From Pseudomonas sp. GM78 (lineage in GTDB: Bacteria > Pseudomonadota > Gammaproteobacteria > Pseudomonadales > Pseudomonadaceae): a stretch of 34,570 bases of DNA. Positions 1-11,321 of this stretch are shown here, in pieces (positions within the stretch are counted from its first letter, which is position 1; the number at the start of each line of letters is the position of its first letter). Location: NCBI RefSeq assembly GCF_000282475.1, contig NZ_AKJF01000204.1, positions 1 to 34,570 on the forward strand. The letters run 5' to 3'. The notes beneath the pieces are model-generated. The model did no database searches. It had not been told where the DNA came from and worked only from the letters and a program-made list of their open reading frames with translations. The position numbers and the translations under genes were made by a program.

Positions 1-435
1 GCCAGCCGCTCCCGCACCTGCAGCTGCGCCAGCTGCTGCACCGGGGGCGTTCAAATCGCCACCAGTGGAAGAATTTTCAGGCGTCGCGGCAGGTGCAGCA
101 CCGCTACCTATGCGCCGATCAAGATCCTGGTATCGCTCCAGGCTTTCTTGCTTCATGCGCGCTACATCATTTTGCAGAACCTCGATCGCACCTTGCTGGC
201 GCTCGATCTGTTGCTGCATGGATTGCAGTTGGTTGAACAGCTCGCCCTGTGCCGAGACAGGGGCCGAAACCCCTCCCCCGGCATAGGCGCCGTTCGTACC
301 GTAACCTGCAGGCGGATAACTGGTCCCGCTAGTGTTATAGCCGGAGTCGTTTTCGACCACAGGAACCGCAGCCCACGCCGCAAGCGGCGCAAGGCTGAGA
401 GCCAGGACAGTTACAGCACGACGGCACGTTCGCAT
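1..435 (-). CDS. cpoB: CpoB (YbgF), Tol-Pal cell division coordinator, N-terminal part
   Basis: The left edge cuts this gene; 145 N-terminal codons are present. It starts 6 bases after the pal stop, as the last gene of the tol-pal cluster. Residues 1-22 form a Sec signal peptide (positive MRTCRR, hydrophobic core, likely cleavage after AWA). A Gly/Tyr/Ser-rich linker follows. Residues of about 65-105 are a Gln/Glu-rich helix with heptad character, matching the trimerising coiled coil of CpoB. An Ala/Gly/Pro-rich linker then runs to the window edge, and the TPR domain lies outside. In the family this periplasmic protein links peptidoglycan synthesis (PBP1B/LpoB in E. coli) to Tol-driven outer-membrane constriction. 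Identity rests on position and N-terminal architecture. Confidence 0.9.
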   Translation of the reverse strand, partial: MRTCRRAVTVLALSLAPLAAWAAVPVVENDSGYNTSGTSYPPAGYGTNGAYAGGGVSAPVSAQGELFNQLQSMQQQIERQQGAIEVLQNDVARMKQESLERYQDLDRRIGSGAAPAATPENSSTGGDLNAPGAAAGAAAGAGAAG

Positions 436-441
436 GACGAA

Positions 442-939
442 TTACTTACGCAGTTCGACGCGACGGTTTTGAGCCCAGGACTGCTCGTCGTTGCCGGTAG
501 CAACTGGACGCTCTTCGCCGTAGGAAACCAGTTCCAGCTGAGCTGGGGAAACACCTTGCAGTACCAGGTAGCGCTGAACGGCTTTCGCACGACGCTCGCC
601 CAGTGCCATGTTGTACTCACGAGTACCACGTTCGTCGGTGTTGCCTTCCAGAACAACGCGAGCGCCGTTTGCTTTCAGGTCTTTGGCGTGAACGTCCAGA
701 GCGCGCATGGCTTCTGGCTTCAGGTCCGAACTGTCGTATTCGAAGTAGAAAGTGGTGATAGCGCGCAGTGCAGCTTCTTCGCTCAGGGAGCCGTCAACTG
801 CACCAGTGTTTGCGCCGTAACCAGCGTTTGGATCTACCGCGCCTTCACCGGCATTGTCGCCGCCTTTGGACGAGCAACCTACAGCTACAGCCATGGCCAG
901 TGCCAGCGCAGCAAATTTACCAAACTTCAGCATTTCCAT
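442..939 (-). CDS. pal: Pal (OprL), peptidoglycan-associated outer-membrane lipoprotein
   Basis: 165 residues, the usual length. An N-terminal lipoprotein signal ends in a lipobox AVGC with Cys22 as the lipidated residue; Ser at +2 fits outer-membrane sorting. A Gly/Asn-rich linker reaches about residue 55. Residues of about 60-163 form the OmpA-like peptidoglycan-binding domain, with the signature NTDERGT (Asp102) and the downstream Arg pair at 116-117 that in the family binds diaminopimelate. An AGGAG sequence sits 7 bases before the ATG. Pal anchors the outer membrane to the wall and is the partner of TolB. In Pseudomonas the same protein is called OprL. Confidence 0.97.
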   Translation of the reverse strand: MEMLKFGKFAALALAMAVAVGCSSKGGDNAGEGAVDPNAGYGANTGAVDGSLSEEAALRAITTFYFEYDSSDLKPEAMRALDVHAKDLKANGARVVLEGNTDERGTREYNMALGERRAKAVQRYLVLQGVSPAQLELVSYGEERPVATGNDEQSWAQNRRVELRK

Positions 940-991
940 CGTGAAACTCCTAATGAACCCCAGTGTGTTAAGTACAACGTATAGCGCCGCG

Positions 992-2293
992 TCAGTTCAG
1001 GTAAGGGGACCAGGAAGGTTCTCTGACTTCGCCTTGAGCGGTAGGAAGCGGGAGCCTTACGCGTCCATTGATAGACACGAGCATCAAGACTCCCCGGCCC
1101 TGCTGGCGGGTGGCGTAGATTACCATGGTGCCGTTGGGCGCGACAGTGGGCGACTCGTCCAGAGTGCTATCAGTGAGGATTTTTACGCTACCGCGCTGCA
1201 AATCCTGGGCCGCCACCTTGAAATTGGTGAAACCTTCCTGACGATGGATCATCACCAGGGTCTTTTCATCGGCCGACAGTTTAGGGTTGGCGTTGTAGTT
1301 ACCCACGAAAGTCACGCGCTCGGCACCACCACCGCCAGCGCTGGTCTTGTAGATCTGCGGCTTACCGCCACGGTCGGAGGTGAAGTAGATGGTCGAACCA
1401 TCCTTGCCCCAGAACGGTTCGGTGTTGATGCCCTGACCGTTGGTGACGCGACTGATCGAACGCGAACCCAGGTTCATCACGTAGATGTCCGGGTTACCGT
1501 CTTTCGACAGCACGAATGCCAGGCGATTGCCATCCGGCGACCAGGCTGGCGCGCCGTTCAGGCCTTCGAAGTTGGTGATCTGCTCACGGCGACCGGTGTC
1601 GATGTTCTGCATGAAAATGCGCGGACGCTTCTGCTCGAACGAGACGTAGGCGATGCGCTTGCCATCGGGAGCGAAACGCGGCGACAGGATCGGCTCGCGC
1701 GATTGCAGCAGGGTCACGGCGCGGGCACCGTCATAGTCCGAACGTTGCAGCGTGTAACGCGTGTTCTTTTCGGAGAAGCGCTCGGCCGTCACGTACAGCA
1801 GGCGAGTCGAGAACGCACCCTTGATGCCGGTGAGCTTTTCGAACGACTGGTCGGCGATGTAGTGCGACATGTCGCGCAATTGATCGACGCTGCCCGACAC
1901 GCTGCCGGTGAGCACTTGCTGCTCGGTGGCGACGTTGAACAGGGCGTATTGAACCTGCAGGCGACCGCCCGCTGGCGCAATGCTGCCGACCATGACGTAC
2001 TGGGCGCCCAGCGCCTTGAAGTCACGGAAGATGATTTCGCTCGCCTGGCTTGGCTGGCTGATCATGTTCTGTTTTGGAATCGGCGAGTAGTAACCCGAGT
2101 TGCGCAGGTCGTTACCGATGATTTCCGCCATGTCGTCCGGCAGCACGCTACCGCCCTGGTTGCCGAACGGCACGACGGCGATCGGTGTAGCCCGATCGGT
2201 GCCGCTGGTGACCAGAATGTTTTTCTCATCTGCCATCGCGATCCCTGCCATGCAGCAGATCACGACGAGCATTCCTCGAAGGAGGTTTCTCAC
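992..2293 (-). CDS. tolB: TolB, periplasmic beta-propeller of the Tol-Pal system
   Basis: 433 residues. The start codon is GTG and overlaps the tolA stop as GTGA, implying translational coupling. A signal peptide of about 21 residues ends AMA before DEKN. An N-terminal alpha/beta domain (to about residue 165) precedes a six-bladed propeller with repeated WD40-like PD40 motifs such as SPDGNRLAF and [13 protein letters not shown]. Mature TolB shuttles between Pal and TolA in the periplasm; its extreme N-terminus contacts TolA in the family. The C-terminus (EPSWSPYLN) is intact. Confidence 0.98.
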   Translation of the reverse strand: MRNLLRGMLVVICCMAGIAMADEKNILVTSGTDRATPIAVVPFGNQGGSVLPDDMAEIIGNDLRNSGYYSPIPKQNMISQPSQASEIIFRDFKALGAQYVMVGSIAPAGGRLQVQYALFNVATEQQVLTGSVSGSVDQLRDMSHYIADQSFEKLTGIKGAFSTRLLYVTAERFSEKNTRYTLQRSDYDGARAVTLLQSREPILSPRFAPDGKRIAYVSFEQKRPRIFMQNIDTGRREQITNFEGLNGAPAWSPDGNRLAFVLSKDGNPDIYVMNLGSRSISRVTNGQGINTEPFWGKDGSTIYFTSDRGGKPQIYKTSAGGGGAERVTFVGNYNANPKLSADEKTLVMIHRQEGFTNFKVAAQDLQRGSVKILTDSTLDESPTVAPNGTMVIYATRQQGRGVLMLVSINGRVRLPLPTAQGEVREPSWSPYLN

Positions 2294-3387
2294 GGGGCTA
2301 GATCCTCAGGTGTGAATGTCATCTTGAATGAACGATACGGAGCAAAATCGCTCGGCTTCATTCCCTGCATTTCTGTCAAACGTCCAATATTCTTCACTGC
2401 CGCTACGGCTGAAGCGTCAAACGGACCGTCGCCGCTGGACTTGAGCACCTTGACCGAGGTCACCGTACCGTCCGGCAACATGCCGATTTGCAGCTGAACC
2501 GTCATGCCTTTGCGGGCCGAAGGTGGACGAGCCCAGCCTTCCGCTGCACGCAACCGAATCAGGTCATCGAAGCTGCCGGCGACTTCGTCACCCTGCTCAT
2601 CGGCCAAGGCCTGCTGACGCTGCGGCGTGTCGGAAAGCAAATCTGCCAAGGCCTGGGCCTTCTTGTCTTCGGCGGATTTACGCGCCGCATCCTGCGCTTT
2701 CTTCTTCGCAGCATCGGCAGCAGCTTTCTTCTTCGCTTCTTCGGCGACTTTCTTCTTCGCCTCTTCAGCTTCAGCTTTCTTCTTGGCGTCTTCGGCGGCT
2801 TTCTTCTTCGCGTCTTCGACGACCTTTTTCTTCGCTTCTTCAGCGGCCGCTTTCTTGGCCTCTTCTTCAGCAGCCTTCTTGGCTTCTTCTTCCGCTTTCT
2901 TCTTGGCTATATCAGCCAATTGTTTCTCTTCTGCCTTCTTGGCTTCGGCGGTCTTCTTCGCTTCGTCGGCTTTCTTGGCCTCGTCGGCCTTCTTGGCCTC
3001 GTCAGCTTTTTTCGCCTCTTCCGCTTTCTTCGACTCGTCGGCCTTCTTGGCTTCCTCGGCCTTTTGAGCCGCTTCTTCTTTCTTTTGTTCCGCAGCCTTC
3101 ACCGCTTCCTGCTCGACCTTCTTCTGTTCCAGCTGCTCTTCTTCGGTCTGGCGCGCGGCGGATTTCTTCGCCTCACCCGCAATCTTCTGATTGGTCTGGG
3201 TGGTTGCCTGACTTTTCGATTTCAGCTGGTACAGGGTCGCCTGGACAATCGGCTTGGCCGGCGGCAACTCCGGAGTGAAGGCAAAACTGACGAACAGCAT
3301 GCCGAACACCAGCACGTGCAAGCCAATCGCCCAGACACTAGGCCAGAAGTAGCTTTCCGAGGCGGACGGCTCTCGCTGTTGCTGCAT
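2290..3387 (-). CDS. tolA: TolA, inner-membrane-anchored periplasm-spanning protein
   Basis: 365 residues with the three-domain TolA plan. One transmembrane segment lies at about residues 14-37, with a short cytoplasmic N-terminus. A long Lys/Ala/Glu-rich helix spans about 70-250 and includes a run of AKKADE-type hexad repeats at about 112-150. The globular C-terminal domain (about 270-362) has the TolA/TonB-like beta-alpha fold pattern ([13 protein letters not shown], then [11 protein letters not shown]). No cysteine is present. The ATG overlaps the tolR stop by one base (TGATG). TolA transmits TolQ-TolR proton-motive energy to TolB-Pal at the outer membrane. Confidence 0.97.
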   Translation of the reverse strand: MQQQREPSASESYFWPSVWAIGLHVLVFGMLFVSFAFTPELPPAKPIVQATLYQLKSKSQATTQTNQKIAGEAKKSAARQTEEEQLEQKKVEQEAVKAAEQKKEEAAQKAEEAKKADESKKAEEAKKADEAKKADEAKKADEAKKTAEAKKAEEKQLADIAKKKAEEEAKKAAEEEAKKAAAEEAKKKVVEDAKKKAAEDAKKKAEAEEAKKKVAEEAKKKAAADAAKKKAQDAARKSAEDKKAQALADLLSDTPQRQQALADEQGDEVAGSFDDLIRLRAAEGWARPPSARKGMTVQLQIGMLPDGTVTSVKVLKSSGDGPFDASAVAAVKNIGRLTEMQGMKPSDFAPYRSFKMTFTPEDLAP

Positions 3388-3848
3388 CAGGGCGCCTCGG
3401 TAATCAAGCCAACATTACCGACGCCGGCTTTCTGCAACCCGCCCATGGCGCCCATGACGGAGCCGTAGTCGACACTTTTGTCGCCGCGGATGAAGACCTG
3501 GGTGCGCTTGCCGCCTTCATTGCCGACGCGAATGATCTTGGTCACGGCGTCGGTCATTTGCGGCAAGGTCATGGCCCTGTCCTGCTGCTTCTCGGTGTCG
3601 ACTTCGCTGCCAAGGTTCCAGTAATAGGTCTTGTCAGACTTGATCGAAATGGTCAGGACCTGGGTGTTGTTGTCCTGCGGCAAGGCTTCGCTGGAAACCT
3701 TCGGCAGATCAACTTTCACGCCCTGATTGAGCATTGGCGCGGTCACCATGAAGATGACCAGCAGCACCAACATCACGTCGATGTAGGGCACCACGTTCAT
3801 CTCGGCGACCGGCTTGCGCTTTTTGCGAGCTCGAGCGATTAAAGCCAT
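3387..3848 (-). CDS. tolR: TolR, ExbD/TolR-type energising subunit
   Basis: 153 residues. A short cytoplasmic, Arg/Lys-rich N-terminus is followed by one transmembrane helix at about residues 18-38. It carries the ExbD/TolR signature NVVPYIDVMLVLLVIFMV, with Asp24 as the proton-carrying residue expected in this family. The rest is periplasmic. It sits 14 bases after tolQ and overlaps tolA by one base. With TolQ it forms the proton channel that drives TolA. Confidence 0.97.
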   Translation of the reverse strand: MALIARARKKRKPVAEMNVVPYIDVMLVLLVIFMVTAPMLNQGVKVDLPKVSSEALPQDNNTQVLTISIKSDKTYYWNLGSEVDTEKQQDRAMTLPQMTDAVTKIIRVGNEGGKRTQVFIRGDKSVDYGSVMGAMGGLQKAGVGNVGLITEAP

Positions 3849-3862
3849 TGGAAATTACCTGC

Positions 3863-4558
3863 TTATTCTTCGCTGGTGTGCACTTTGCGGTGCAGGATCG
3901 CCTGGAATTCGTCGGCGAAGGTGTAGTAACGGCCCAGCAAGGTTTCGCTGCGGGCAGCAAAACGGTTGTAAGCGATAACGGCTGGAATGGCGGCGAACAG
4001 ACCGATCGCGGTGGCGATCAGGGCTTCGGCGATACCGGGTGCCACGGTGGCCAGGGTGGCTTGCTGGGCAGTCGCCAGGCCGCGGAAGGAGTTCATGATG
4101 CCCCAGACGGTACCGAACAGACCGATGTACGGGCTCACGGAACCGACGGTGGCGAGGAACGGCAGGCTCTGCTCGAGCTTTTCTTCTTCGCGGGAAATGG
4201 CCACGCGCATGGCACGGGCCACACCTTCCATGACCGCTTCCGGGTCAACGCCCGGCTGCTGGCGCAGACGGGAGAATTCCTTGAAGCCGGCGCGGAAGAT
4301 CTGCTCGACACCGGAGTCCGGGTCCGGGTTGCTACCCGCCTGACGGTAGAGTTTGGACAGGTCGATACCCGACCAGAAGCGCTCTTCGAAGCTCTCCAGG
4401 GCGCGTCGACCGGCGCGCAGCAGGTTGCTGCGCTGAAAGATCATGATCCATGAGGTCACCGATGCGGCTACCAGGGTCAGCATTACCAGTTGCACCACGA
4501 TACTGGCATTGCTGACCAGGCTCCACATGGAGGAATGGTCGACGACGTTAGCTTCCAC
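3863..4558 (-). CDS. tolQ: TolQ, ExbB/MotA-type proton channel subunit
   Basis: 231 residues, with transmembrane helices at about 19-40, 134-155 and 171-193 and the large cytoplasmic loop between the first two. The conserved ExbB/TolQ stretch ([20 protein letters not shown], then [22 protein letters not shown]) is present. The start chosen is GTG at 4558, because GGAG lies 7 bases upstream; the alternative ATG at 4528 has no ribosome-binding site. This start overlaps the ybgC end by 11 bases. With TolR it is the motor of the Tol-Pal system. Confidence 0.97.
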   Translation of the reverse strand: MEANVVDHSSMWSLVSNASIVVQLVMLTLVAASVTSWIMIFQRSNLLRAGRRALESFEERFWSGIDLSKLYRQAGSNPDPDSGVEQIFRAGFKEFSRLRQQPGVDPEAVMEGVARAMRVAISREEEKLEQSLPFLATVGSVSPYIGLFGTVWGIMNSFRGLATAQQATLATVAPGIAEALIATAIGLFAAIPAVIAYNRFAARSETLLGRYYTFADEFQAILHRKVHTSEE

Positions 4559-5015
4559 GCTTTATCTCCTGCGTTGAGTGTGTACCCGCGCCGCTCACGG
4601 CGGCAAAGGCCGCTCGCAGAGCTTCGGGAATGGCCCGGGGTTTTAAACTTTCAGTGCGCACACAGGCCACCAGAAACTGCCCTTCACAGAGCAGTACATC
4701 ATCCGTGGCCCGCCTGACCTGCTGCTTGAAGCGCAAGCTGGCACGGTTCAATTCGACTACTTCAGCGCTTACCAGCAGCTCGTCATCCAGTCGCGCCGGC
4801 GCGTGGTAGCGCGCTTCGCTGGAATGCACGACGAACAACAGGTCCTCTCCGGCAAGCTGCGATTGGGCAAAGCCCAGCTCTCGTAGCCGCTCGGTTCGAG
4901 CCCGTTCCATAAACTTGAGGTAATTGACGTAATACACGATGCCGCCCGCATCGGTGTCCTCGTAATAAACGCGACAACGATGTGCGAAAGGCTCAAGCCC
5001 GTTTTGCGCGCGCAT
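4548..5015 (-). CDS. ybgC: YbgC, tol-pal-associated acyl-CoA thioesterase
   Basis: 155 residues, a single hotdog-fold 4HBT domain. The active-site region [24 protein letters not shown] carries the conserved Asp residues (20 and 22) and the following G-x-V-Y-Y-x-N-Y. In E. coli YbgC hydrolyses short or long acyl-CoA and interacts with acyl carrier protein. It is the conserved first gene of tol-pal operons, as here, overlapping tolQ. A GAGGAG sequence lies 13 bases before the ATG, somewhat far, so the start is likely but not certain. Confidence 0.94.
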   Translation of the reverse strand: MRAQNGLEPFAHRCRVYYEDTDAGGIVYYVNYLKFMERARTERLRELGFAQSQLAGEDLLFVVHSSEARYHAPARLDDELLVSAEVVELNRASLRFKQQVRRATDDVLLCEGQFLVACVRTESLKPRAIPEALRAAFAAVSGAGTHSTQEIKRGS

Positions 5016-5142
5016 ACTCTAGTGCTTACTCCTCGGGTTGCCAATCCGGCCAGGCAACTGTTTTTCAATGTTCTGCGGCTTTCGCGCAAAAGTACGGTCC
5101 TGGGACCACACAATGCCCGAAAAAATCAGCTCGAAATGTTAA

Positions 5143-6204
5143 TTAATCGTCCACGGCATCAAGGAACTCGTCTACCACGGGCATTTCGCCCAATCGTGAC
5201 GGAATGTTTAAGCCGAAGTGCAGGTACGCATGTCGCGTCACCACCCGTCCCCGCGGGGTACGCATGATGTAGCCCTGCTGGATCAGATAGGGTTCCAGCA
5301 CGTCTTCAATGGTGTGGCGCTCTTCACTGATGGCCGCCGCCAGACTGTCGACCCCGACCGGCCCGCCATCGAACTTCTCGATCATGGTGAGCAACAGGCG
5401 TCGATCCTGGTGATCGAAGCCACGTTCATCGACGTCCAGCAGGTTCAGGGCCAGGTCGGCGATCGGCTTGGTGATATGGCCCTTGGCACGCACTTGCGCG
5501 AAGTCCCGCACCCGGCGCAGCAAGCGGTTGGCGATACGCGGCGTACCGCGGGCACGCCGGGCGATTTCGAAGGCCCCTTCCGGGTCCAGTGGCAAGCCGA
5601 GGATGTTCGCCGAGCGGCTGACAATCGTCGACAGGTCGGCGTTGCTGTAGAACTCCAGGCGCTGGACGATACCGAAACGGTCGCGCAACGGGTTGGTCAG
5701 CATCCCCGCCCGCGTGGTCGCACCGACCAGGGTGAACGGCGGCAGATCAAGCTTGATCGACCTAGCAGCTGGCCCTTCGCCGATCATGATGTCGAGCTGG
5801 AAATCCTCCATGGCCGGGTACAGCACTTCCTCGACAATCGGCGACAAGCGATGGATTTCATCGATGAACAGAACGTCGTGAGGCTCAAGATTGGTCAGCA
5901 GCGCCGCCAGGTCGCCCGGACGCTCGAGGACCGGCCCCGATGTGCTCTTGATCGACACGCCCATTTCCTGGGCGATGATATTGGCCAGGGTGGTCTTGCC
6001 CAGGCCCGGTGGACCGAAGATCAATGTGTGATCCAGCGACTCGCTACGCCCGCGGGCAGCCTGGATGAACAGCTCCATTTGCTCGCGAACGGTCGGCTGG
6101 CCAATGTATTCGGCCAGGCTGACGGGGCGAATCGCCCGGTCCTGGACTTCCTCGCGATCACGGGGGGCACCCGTGGCGGCGATCAGACGATCAGCTTCAA
6201 TCAC
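5143..6204 (-). CDS. ruvB: RuvB, Holliday junction branch-migration ATPase
   Basis: 353 residues. The AAA+ domain carries Walker [10 protein letters not shown] (about residues 65-73), Walker [12 protein letters not shown] and sensor [10 protein letters not shown]-terminal winged-helix domain with the typical [13 protein letters not shown] segment binds DNA. The start is GTG directly after the ruvA TAA, with GAAGGGA 9 bases upstream. It acts as two hexameric rings flanking a RuvA-bound Holliday junction and pumps DNA through them. It is the last gene of ruvC-ruvA-ruvB. Confidence 0.98.
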   Translation of the reverse strand: MIEADRLIAATGAPRDREEVQDRAIRPVSLAEYIGQPTVREQMELFIQAARGRSESLDHTLIFGPPGLGKTTLANIIAQEMGVSIKSTSGPVLERPGDLAALLTNLEPHDVLFIDEIHRLSPIVEEVLYPAMEDFQLDIMIGEGPAARSIKLDLPPFTLVGATTRAGMLTNPLRDRFGIVQRLEFYSNADLSTIVSRSANILGLPLDPEGAFEIARRARGTPRIANRLLRRVRDFAQVRAKGHITKPIADLALNLLDVDERGFDHQDRRLLLTMIEKFDGGPVGVDSLAAAISEERHTIEDVLEPYLIQQGYIMRTPRGRVVTRHAYLHFGLNIPSRLGEMPVVDEFLDAVDD

Positions 6205-6813
6205 TTAGATCATTCCCTTCAGGGCACGACGAATCAGGTCTTCGCTGCTCAAGCCTTTCTCCTTGATCGCGGAAATCGCCTTGCTGGCTTCCTGCGGCTT
6301 GTAGCCCAGGGAGATCAGCGCGCTGACCGCGTCGTTTTCGGCGGTATTGACCGGCGCCGGAGCATCCGGCTGGTTGGGCACCAGGGCAAACATGGCCGGT
6401 ACGGTTTCCCAGGCCTTGAAGCGATCCTTGAGCTCCACCAGCAGGCGTTCGGCGGTTTTCTTGCCCACGCCCGGCACCTTGGTCAGGGCCGAGGTGTCCT
6501 GGGACTGCACGCAACGCACCAGCTCGTCGACCTCCAGGCTCGACATCAAGGCCAGAGCCAGCTTCGGCCCCACACCATTGAGACGGATCAACTCGCGAAA
6601 AAAGTCTCGCTCACGCTTGCCGACGAAGCCATAGAGTAACTGCGCGTCTTCGCGTACGACCAGATGGGTGTGCAGCGTCAGCGTTTCACCGACCGGCGGC
6701 AGGCGATACAGCGTGGTCATGGGCACTTCAAGCTCATACCCCAGGCCATTTACATCCAGAATCAGGTGCGGCGGCTGTTTTTCAGCCAGTGTGCCGCGCA
6801 AGCGTCCAATCAC
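6205..6813 (-). CDS. ruvA: RuvA, Holliday junction-binding subunit
   Basis: 202 residues. Domain I is an OB-fold ([12 protein letters not shown] onward). Domain II has two helix-hairpin-helix motifs ([14 protein letters not shown] and [18 protein letters not shown]). A flexible linker (about 135-155) joins domain III, which contacts RuvB. The start codon is GTG with AAGGAT 7 bases upstream. The stop abuts the ruvB start. It recognises four-way junctions and recruits RuvB. Confidence 0.98.
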   Translation of the reverse strand: MIGRLRGTLAEKQPPHLILDVNGLGYELEVPMTTLYRLPPVGETLTLHTHLVVREDAQLLYGFVGKRERDFFRELIRLNGVGPKLALALMSSLEVDELVRCVQSQDTSALTKVPGVGKKTAERLLVELKDRFKAWETVPAMFALVPNQPDAPAPVNTAENDAVSALISLGYKPQEASKAISAIKEKGLSSEDLIRRALKGMI

Positions 6814-6927
6814 GTTACAGATCCTTGAGCGTTGGCCAGCCCTGGGCCAGCGACTGACAGAACAAGGGTTTTGCGCCGACGACCCAGGCGCATGCCCCTC
6901 ATTCCAGAAAAATGATTGCTGATGCTA

Positions 6928-7452
6928 TCAGAGACGCAGGCGACCGCCACGACTGCGTGCCGCACCCAGGCCATGGGGCAACAGGCTGGAGCGGGTGTGC
7001 GCATGGCAAATGGCAATGGCCAGGGCATCGGAGGCATCGATTTGCGGTTTACTGGTCAGCTTCAACATGTGCATGACCATCATCTGCACCTGCTCTTTAT
7101 TGGCCGCACCGGTGCCGACTACAGCCTGCTTGACCTGGGTGGCCGTGTATTCGGCGATTTCCAGGTTTTCTTCCGCGCCAGCGACGATGGCTGCGCCACG
7201 GGCCTGCCCCAGCTTCAGGGCGGAATCGGCATTACGGGCCATGAACACTTTTTCGATGCCCATGGTCACAGGTTTGTAGGTCTGGATGATTTCCCGTACG
7301 CCGCGATAAACGATCTGCAGGCGTTCATGCAGCTCGCCGGCACCGGTGCGGATGCAACCGGAGGCCACGTACTCACAGCCGCGACCGGTATCGCGCACCA
7401 CGCCGTAACCGGTAATGCGCGAACCGGGGTCGATACCAAGAATTAAAGTCAT
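6928..7452 (-). CDS. ruvC: RuvC, Holliday junction resolvase
   Basis: 174 residues, RNase H fold. The acidic catalytic set is visible: Asp8 in GIDPG, Glu67 in GIEKVF, and Asp139 and Asp142 in the [10 protein letters not shown] segment. It starts at an ATG and is separated from ruvA by a 114-base spacer in which I see no gene. RuvC nicks two symmetric strands of the junction to complete recombination repair. Confidence 0.98.
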   Translation of the reverse strand: MTLILGIDPGSRITGYGVVRDTGRGCEYVASGCIRTGAGELHERLQIVYRGVREIIQTYKPVTMGIEKVFMARNADSALKLGQARGAAIVAGAEENLEIAEYTATQVKQAVVGTGAANKEQVQMMVMHMLKLTSKPQIDASDALAIAICHAHTRSSLLPHGLGAARSRGGRLRL

Positions 7453-7503
7453 AACGCCTGTAGATTCAGTAAAAGCACAATATTCAATACAGCGAATAAC
7501 AAA

Positions 7504-7593
7504 TGTGGGAGCGAGCCCGCTCGCGAAAGCGGTTTTATATTCAGCAACGATGTTGCCTGAAAATCCGCATTCGCGAGCAGGCTCGCTCCCACA
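7504..7593. repeat. REP doublet (REPIN), class A, between yebC and ruvC
   Basis: Two inverted 23-base units at 7504-7526 and 7571-7593, each containing the GTGGGAGCGAGC core, are separated by 44 bases. They differ by a single base once one is reverse-complemented. The same unit occurs at 22781-22851. This is the extragenic palindrome typical of P. fluorescens-type genomes. It lies in the spacer after the yebC stop and before the ruvC start on the shared strand, so it may affect mRNA ends or stability. Confidence 0.93.
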
Positions 7594-7610
7594 AAGGATC
7601 CTGGTTGCCC

Positions 7611-8357
7611 TTAACCGAGTTGTGCGGCCACCGATTCGGGGATATCCGCGTTGGAGTAGACGTTCTGCACGTCATCCAGGTCTTCGAGCATGTCGATCAG
7701 CTTGAGGACTTTTTCCGCGCCTTCCAGGTCCAGTTCGGCACTGGTGGTCGGCAGCATGACGATTTCTGCGTCATCACCCTTGAAACCGGCGGCTTCAAGC
7801 GCGTTACGCACGGCATAGAACCCGGCAAACGAGGTGAAGACATCGATGGAACCGTCTTCGTTGGTCACCACGTCATCGGCATCGGCTTCCATGGCCGCTT
7901 CCATCAGCGCGTCTTCGTCAACGCCCTGGGCGAAGGAAATCTGCCCCTTGCGCTCGAACAGGTAGGCCACCGAACCGTCGGTACCGAGGTTGCCGCCGCA
8001 CTTGCTGAACGCGTGACGAACCGCAGCCGCGGTGCGATTGCGGTTGTCGGTCATGCACTCGACCATCACCGCCACGCCACCCGGGCCGTAGCCTTCGTAG
8101 GTCAACTCGACCATATCGTCGGTATCGGCAGCACCGGCACCACGGGCTACAGCGCGATCGATGATGTCGCGGCTCATGTTCGCACCCAGGGCCTTGTCCA
8201 GCGCCAGGCGCAGGCGTGGGTTGGAGCCTGGATCGCCACCACCCTGACGGGCCGCGACGGTCAGCTCACGAATCCACTTAGTGAAAATCTTGCCCTTTTT
8301 GGCATCCTGACGTTCTTTGCGGTGCTTGATGTTCGCCCACTTGGAATGACCTGCCAT
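7611..8357 (-). CDS. yebC: YebC/PmpR family protein (TACO1-type)
   Basis: 248 residues, starting [14 protein letters not shown], the hallmark of the family. This start has GGAG 6-7 bases upstream, so the longer frame reaching 8417 is not used. The three-domain YebC fold is complete. The family was long annotated as a transcriptional regulator (PmpR in P. aeruginosa, acting on quorum sensing). More recent work on YebC and TACO1 points to a translation role at proline-rich stalls, so the molecular role is not settled. It lies between aspS and ruvC. Confidence 0.96.
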   Translation of the reverse strand: MAGHSKWANIKHRKERQDAKKGKIFTKWIRELTVAARQGGGDPGSNPRLRLALDKALGANMSRDIIDRAVARGAGAADTDDMVELTYEGYGPGGVAVMVECMTDNRNRTAAAVRHAFSKCGGNLGTDGSVAYLFERKGQISFAQGVDEDALMEAAMEADADDVVTNEDGSIDVFTSFAGFYAVRNALEAAGFKGDDAEIVMLPTTSAELDLEGAEKVLKLIDMLEDLDDVQNVYSNADIPESVAAQLG

Positions 8358-8449
8358 AACTCGCTCCGAATTCTCTTTGACACATTGCCCGCCACGCTGC
8401 ATCGCGCCGGCCGGCAAACAAAAATCTTAAATTACTCTACGTATGTAGA

Positions 8450-8475
8450 AAGGGCGCATCCGAAGATGCGCCCTT
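8450..8475 (-). terminator. UUCG-loop hairpin after aspS
   Basis: A 10-bp perfect stem (AAGGGCGCAT with ATGCGCCCTT) closes on a C-UUCG-G tetraloop when read on the minus strand. It lies 11 bases past the aspS stop and is followed by only a short T-run (TTTCTAC). It probably terminates aspS mRNA or attenuates read-through into yebC; the weak T tract makes efficiency uncertain. Confidence 0.7.
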
Positions 8476-8485
8476 CAGGTGAGCC

Positions 8486-10261
<1,776 letters not shown>

Positions 10262-10369
10262 GGTAGTGGTTTCACTTCTCGTAATTCGACATTCGGTTGC
10301 AGACCTTGCGTCGATCCGCTGACGGATGACGCAAGAGCTCGCGCGTGTGGTTCAACTCAGGTCCCGGAC

Positions 10370-10591
10370 CTAGTCAGCTTTGTCGCCGCCGGCCAGGTTC
10401 TTCTTGGAACCGGTCTTGAAATCGGTCTCGTACCAGCCGGTGCCGCTGAGGCGGAAGCCTGGCATGGACAGCATCTTCTTAAGCTCTGGCGCCTGGCATG
10501 CAGGGCAGTCGACCAACGGTGCATCGCTGATCTTTTGAATGGCTTCCAACTGATGACCACAGGAAGCACATTGGTAATCGTACATCGGCAT
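10370..10591 (-). CDS. FmdB-family zinc-ribbon protein
   Basis: 73 residues beginning MPMYDYQCASCGHQ. Two CxxC pairs (CASCG and CPACQ) form the putative regulatory zinc ribbon of the FmdB/CxxC family (PF09723). A C-terminal tail, GTGWYETDFKTGSKKN, is typical of the Pseudomonas members. The longer frame to 10774 lacks family similarity upstream of this start. It lies just before aspS on the same strand and is likely co-transcribed with it. The molecular function of this small family is not established. Confidence 0.92.
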   Translation of the reverse strand: MPMYDYQCASCGHQLEAIQKISDAPLVDCPACQAPELKKMLSMPGFRLSGTGWYETDFKTGSKKNLAGGDKAD

Positions 10592-10652
10592 GGGGGTTGT
10601 CTCGGCGATCAGATTGCTACCGCGCACGCTGGGTTTTGCGGCAAAGAGCGGG

Positions 10653-10680
10653 ATTATATCCATTAAATGCAGCCTGTGCA
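10653..10680 (-). promoter_or_regulatory. Putative sigma-70 promoter for the fmdB-aspS unit
   Basis: On the minus strand a perfect TATAAT at 10658-10653 is preceded, at 16 bases, by TGCACA (4 of 6 to consensus) at 10680-10675. Transcription would start near 10646 and give a leader of about 55 bases to fmdB. An 8-bp inverted repeat (CTGTGCAG with CTGCACAG, 10674-10697) overlaps the -35 region and could be an operator or the end of the upstream gene's mRNA. Confidence 0.6.
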
Positions 10681-10727
10681 GCCGTAAGACTGCACAGATC
10701 GACACGCTACCCTTTGATTCATCAGGT

Positions 10728-11066
10728 TCAAGCCACCACCTGGCAACGCCCCTCCTTGAGACTGTGGACAACACAGACCACCCGCACCAGCCCGCTGAAA
10801 TTTCTCACCCCGCCGTGGCGCAAATGCACTTGGCGATCGACATGGGACAGCAACGCGCTGACCGAACAGCTATTGACCCTGGCCATGTCGGCCAAAATAT
10901 CCCAATACACCTGCTCAAGCCGCAAACAGGTGGCAAAACCATTCAATCGCACCGATCGGGACAACGGCTGGGCCAGCCCCATATCGAATTCACTGACAAA
11001 TGGATCGACCCTTATATCCCTGGCCTGCCCGCCCCGTCCGTCATCTCTCCTGCCTTCATAATCCAT
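10728..11066 (-). CDS. Ribbon-helix-helix domain protein (RHH_4-like)
   Basis: 112 residues. The first 35 or so are charged and probably disordered. From about residue 38 the chain matches the RHH_4 (PF13467) plan: a beta strand SVRLNGFATCLRLEQ, then YWDILADMARVNSCSVSALLSHVD, and a later strand/helix ending VRVVCVVHSL. Members are usually taken to be DNA-binding homodimers, but few have been studied. AAGGAG lies 10 bases before the ATG. It is flanked by dps upstream and fmdB downstream on the same strand, with separate promoters likely. The target is unknown. Confidence 0.8.
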   Translation of the reverse strand: MDYEGRRDDGRGGQARDIRVDPFVSEFDMGLAQPLSRSVRLNGFATCLRLEQVYWDILADMARVNSCSVSALLSHVDRQVHLRHGGVRNFSGLVRVVCVVHSLKEGRCQVVA

Positions 11067-11265
11067 ATCGCTGACACTCCTTTGCCATTGCGGTTTCTAT
11101 AAGAGCGATTTGAATGCTTATAAAAACGCCGGGGCAAAGTTATAGCCAGATGACTTTATGACCATCCGCGTAGGATAAGCCAACAACAGAAGGCGGATCA
11201 GGGAGAGCGTCCTAGTCCTGCACTTTTCCCACGACAACACGCGAAAATTCGCTCAAGCAACAGGC

Positions 11266-11288
11266 CGCCCTTCTGACGAAAAGGGGCG
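11266..11288 (-). terminator. Possible terminator hairpin after dps
   Basis: On the minus strand CGCCCCTT and AAGGGCG can pair with one bulged base around an 8-base loop, 34 bases beyond the dps stop. There is no strong T-run after it. It is a weak candidate. Confidence 0.35.
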
Positions 11289-11321
11289 CGCGAACAACAG
11301 TGCCATCCACGCGCCGACTTA

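Noticed and set aside
854-2497. 547-codon plus-strand frame over tolB
   Set aside because: It is antisense to a clear TolB propeller and has no family features.
7504-7593. Possible CRISPR repeats at the REP sites
   Set aside because: Units are inverted pairs with unequal spacers and do not form a regular direct-repeat array.
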